From Bryobacterales bacterium (GTDB lineage: Bacteria; Acidobacteriota; Terriglobia; Bryobacterales; Bryobacteraceae), in assembly GCA_003487005.1 (NCBI GenBank), contig DNFG01000445.1, positions 1 to 5,863 of the forward strand: DNA of 5,863 nt. The letters run 5' to 3'. This document shows, piece after piece, positions 4,952-5,863 of the stretch; the stretch's first letter is position 1, and each line of letters begins with the position of its first letter. The notes under the pieces are model-generated. The model saw only the letters and a program-made list of their open reading frames with translations. It was not told the DNA's origin and ran no database searches. Position numbers and translations under genes: made by a program.

Positions 4952-5863
4952 CTACCGCCCATCCCCGTCGAGGTACGACACCTCCACCGGCCCCACCAGC
5001 AGCAGGTATACCGGACGCCCCGGCGAAATCTCCACCGCCGGTCCATCCGCCGCGATCGAAAACCAGTTGAATCCCGGTCTCAGCAGCACCTCCGCCTCGA
5101 CCGTCACCTCGCCAAACTCCCAGAAACCCTGCCGCACCGCCACCCGCTCACCCACCGGACGGCCCTCCTGCTCCAGACCCACCATCCGCTCCGCTCCGTG
5201 CGTGGCCACCGTGAAGCGGACCCGCGCCCGCCTGTCCCCCTCGCCGTGGTCGACCCGGAACGTGGAAACCCGCTGGAGCAACCAGCGCACCGAGAAGGAA
5301 TGTCCGAGCCGCTCCGCCGGCTCGGGGTCCGGAAACGGGTGCGGATACACCACGCTGGCGTTTCCGGCGTCCACACGCGCCAATCGCGCTCCGCCCCGGC
5401 CCAGCCACGCCGTTCGGCCCAGCAGGGAGGTCTTGTGCAGCCCCGGCGGGATCTCATAGCCCGGCGCACACGGAGGCGCTGTATCCCAGCATTGTTCGCC
5501 GTTCGCGGGCACGGCGATCGTGAAACCCTCCGCATTCCGCAACCGGTACGTGTCCGGCTCCGGCACCCGCCGCCACCGCATCGCTTCCAGCCCCGCCGTT
5601 CCGGCATGCACACCCCAGGCGCTCCGCAGCAACAGCAGGCCGAACACCACCAGCAGCACCTGCCCCAACCGCCGCCGCGTTCCGGGCGGGATTTCGTACT
5701 CCGCGCCGGCCACGGCCGCGAAGGCAGCCACCGCGGCCAGAAACGTGACCAGAAACCCGAGTCCGAATCGCGGATCGGGCCCGGTCGCGAGGATGAACAG
5801 CCCGCCCAACCCGCTCGCCACCACCGCTCCGGCGAGCGCCGTGCTCTGCCGCCGCGTCCATTC
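4952..5863 (-). CDS. C-terminal part of a multi-pass membrane protein, LIC_10190-like (5' end outside window)
   Basis: The frame is open from the right edge to the TAG at 4954-4952, giving 303 residues; a GTG at 5824 is possible but the frame continues without a stop to the edge (EWTRRQSTALAG...), so the gene is most likely cut. Hydrophobic segments lie at about 11-28, 33-54 and 66-84. PDPRF at 29-33, just after the first, is the kind of loop motif seen in GT-C-like and LIC_10190-type membrane proteins. VPANGEQCWDTAPPCAPG at 118-135 resembles the 'PxxGDQCWDxPLPCTP' ending of LIC_10190 proteins; C125 and C132 may form a disulfide outside the membrane. Unlike a normal end, about 165 further residues follow. 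They are strand-rich without membrane helices (for example RARVRFTVATHG and PVYLLLVGPVEVSYLDG) and look like an extracytoplasmic beta domain. Role inferred: cell-envelope polysaccharide or lipid-linked sugar handling, weakly supported. Confidence 0.75.
   Translation of the reverse strand, partial: EWTRRQSTALAGAVVASGLGGLFILATGPDPRFGLGFLVTFLAAVAAFAAVAGAEYEIPPGTRRRLGQVLLVVFGLLLLRSAWGVHAGTAGLEAMRWRRVPEPDTYRLRNAEGFTIAVPANGEQCWDTAPPCAPGYEIPPGLHKTSLLGRTAWLGRGGARLARVDAGNASVVYPHPFPDPEPAERLGHSFSVRWLLQRVSTFRVDHGEGDRRARVRFTVATHGAERMVGLEQEGRPVGERVAVRQGFWEFGEVTVEAEVLLRPGFNWFSIAADGPAVEISPGRPVYLLLVGPVEVSYLDGDGR

Noticed and set aside
5067..5861. Additional frames on both strands over the right-hand membrane protein gene
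   Set aside because: All are rich in Arg, Ser, Pro or Gly and overlap the frame with membrane segments and the QCWD motif.
1..5863. CRISPR arrays, insertion sequences or tandem repeats
   Set aside because: No regularly spaced repeats, transposase motifs or terminal inverted repeats with target duplications were seen.

Overview
The window is GC-rich, densely coded bacterial DNA. Several features suggest an acidobacterium of the Solibacter/Bryobacter type: very GC-rich third codon positions, a small AT-hook-like basic protein, and a cysteine-free Atp10-like thioredoxin-fold protein. This is a guess from style and family content; there is no rRNA or other phylogenetic marker here.

Layout. Positions 1-411 (-) hold the N-terminal part of a DUF2225-like protein with two CxxC pairs, running off the left edge. 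It is divergent, across 37 bases, from a two-gene + strand operon: a MoxR-type AAA+ ATPase (449-1288), then a 606-residue protein (1296-3116). The larger protein has an N-terminus like the TraB/PrgY/ChaN fold, a helical middle with a very basic linker, and an unrecognised alpha/beta C-terminus. A tRNA-Thr(UGU) gene with encoded CCA lies head-on to this operon (3136-3211, -). Next come an exported Atp10/redoxin-like protein (3292-3801, +) and a tiny one-helix membrane protein with a likely TTG start (3831-3977, +). A 90-residue AT-hook-like basic protein follows (3996-4268, -). A 269-base non-coding gap with several inverted repeats separates it from a DCC-family (DUF393) thiol-disulfide oxidoreductase (4538-4951, +). 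That gene converges, stop codon against stop codon, on the C-terminal part of a multi-pass membrane protein with LIC_10190-like features (4952 to the right edge, -).

How the genes fit together. Only two pairs look like functional units: the MoxR ATPase with its 606-residue partner, and possibly the redoxin-like gene with the small membrane protein. MoxR ATPases usually act with a VWA protein carrying a DxSxS metal site. I see no such motif in the partner, so this pair is the best candidate for an uncharacterised system. The other genes look like unrelated housekeeping or accessory genes.

Large-scale signal. The + strand is strongly G-rich from the left edge to about 3.1 kb, mildly G-rich to about 4.4 kb, and strongly C-rich from about 4.54 kb to the right edge, whichever strand the genes are on. 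The sharp switch falls in the 4269-4537 gap. It is of the sign expected at a replication terminus, or at the junction of an inverted or inserted segment.
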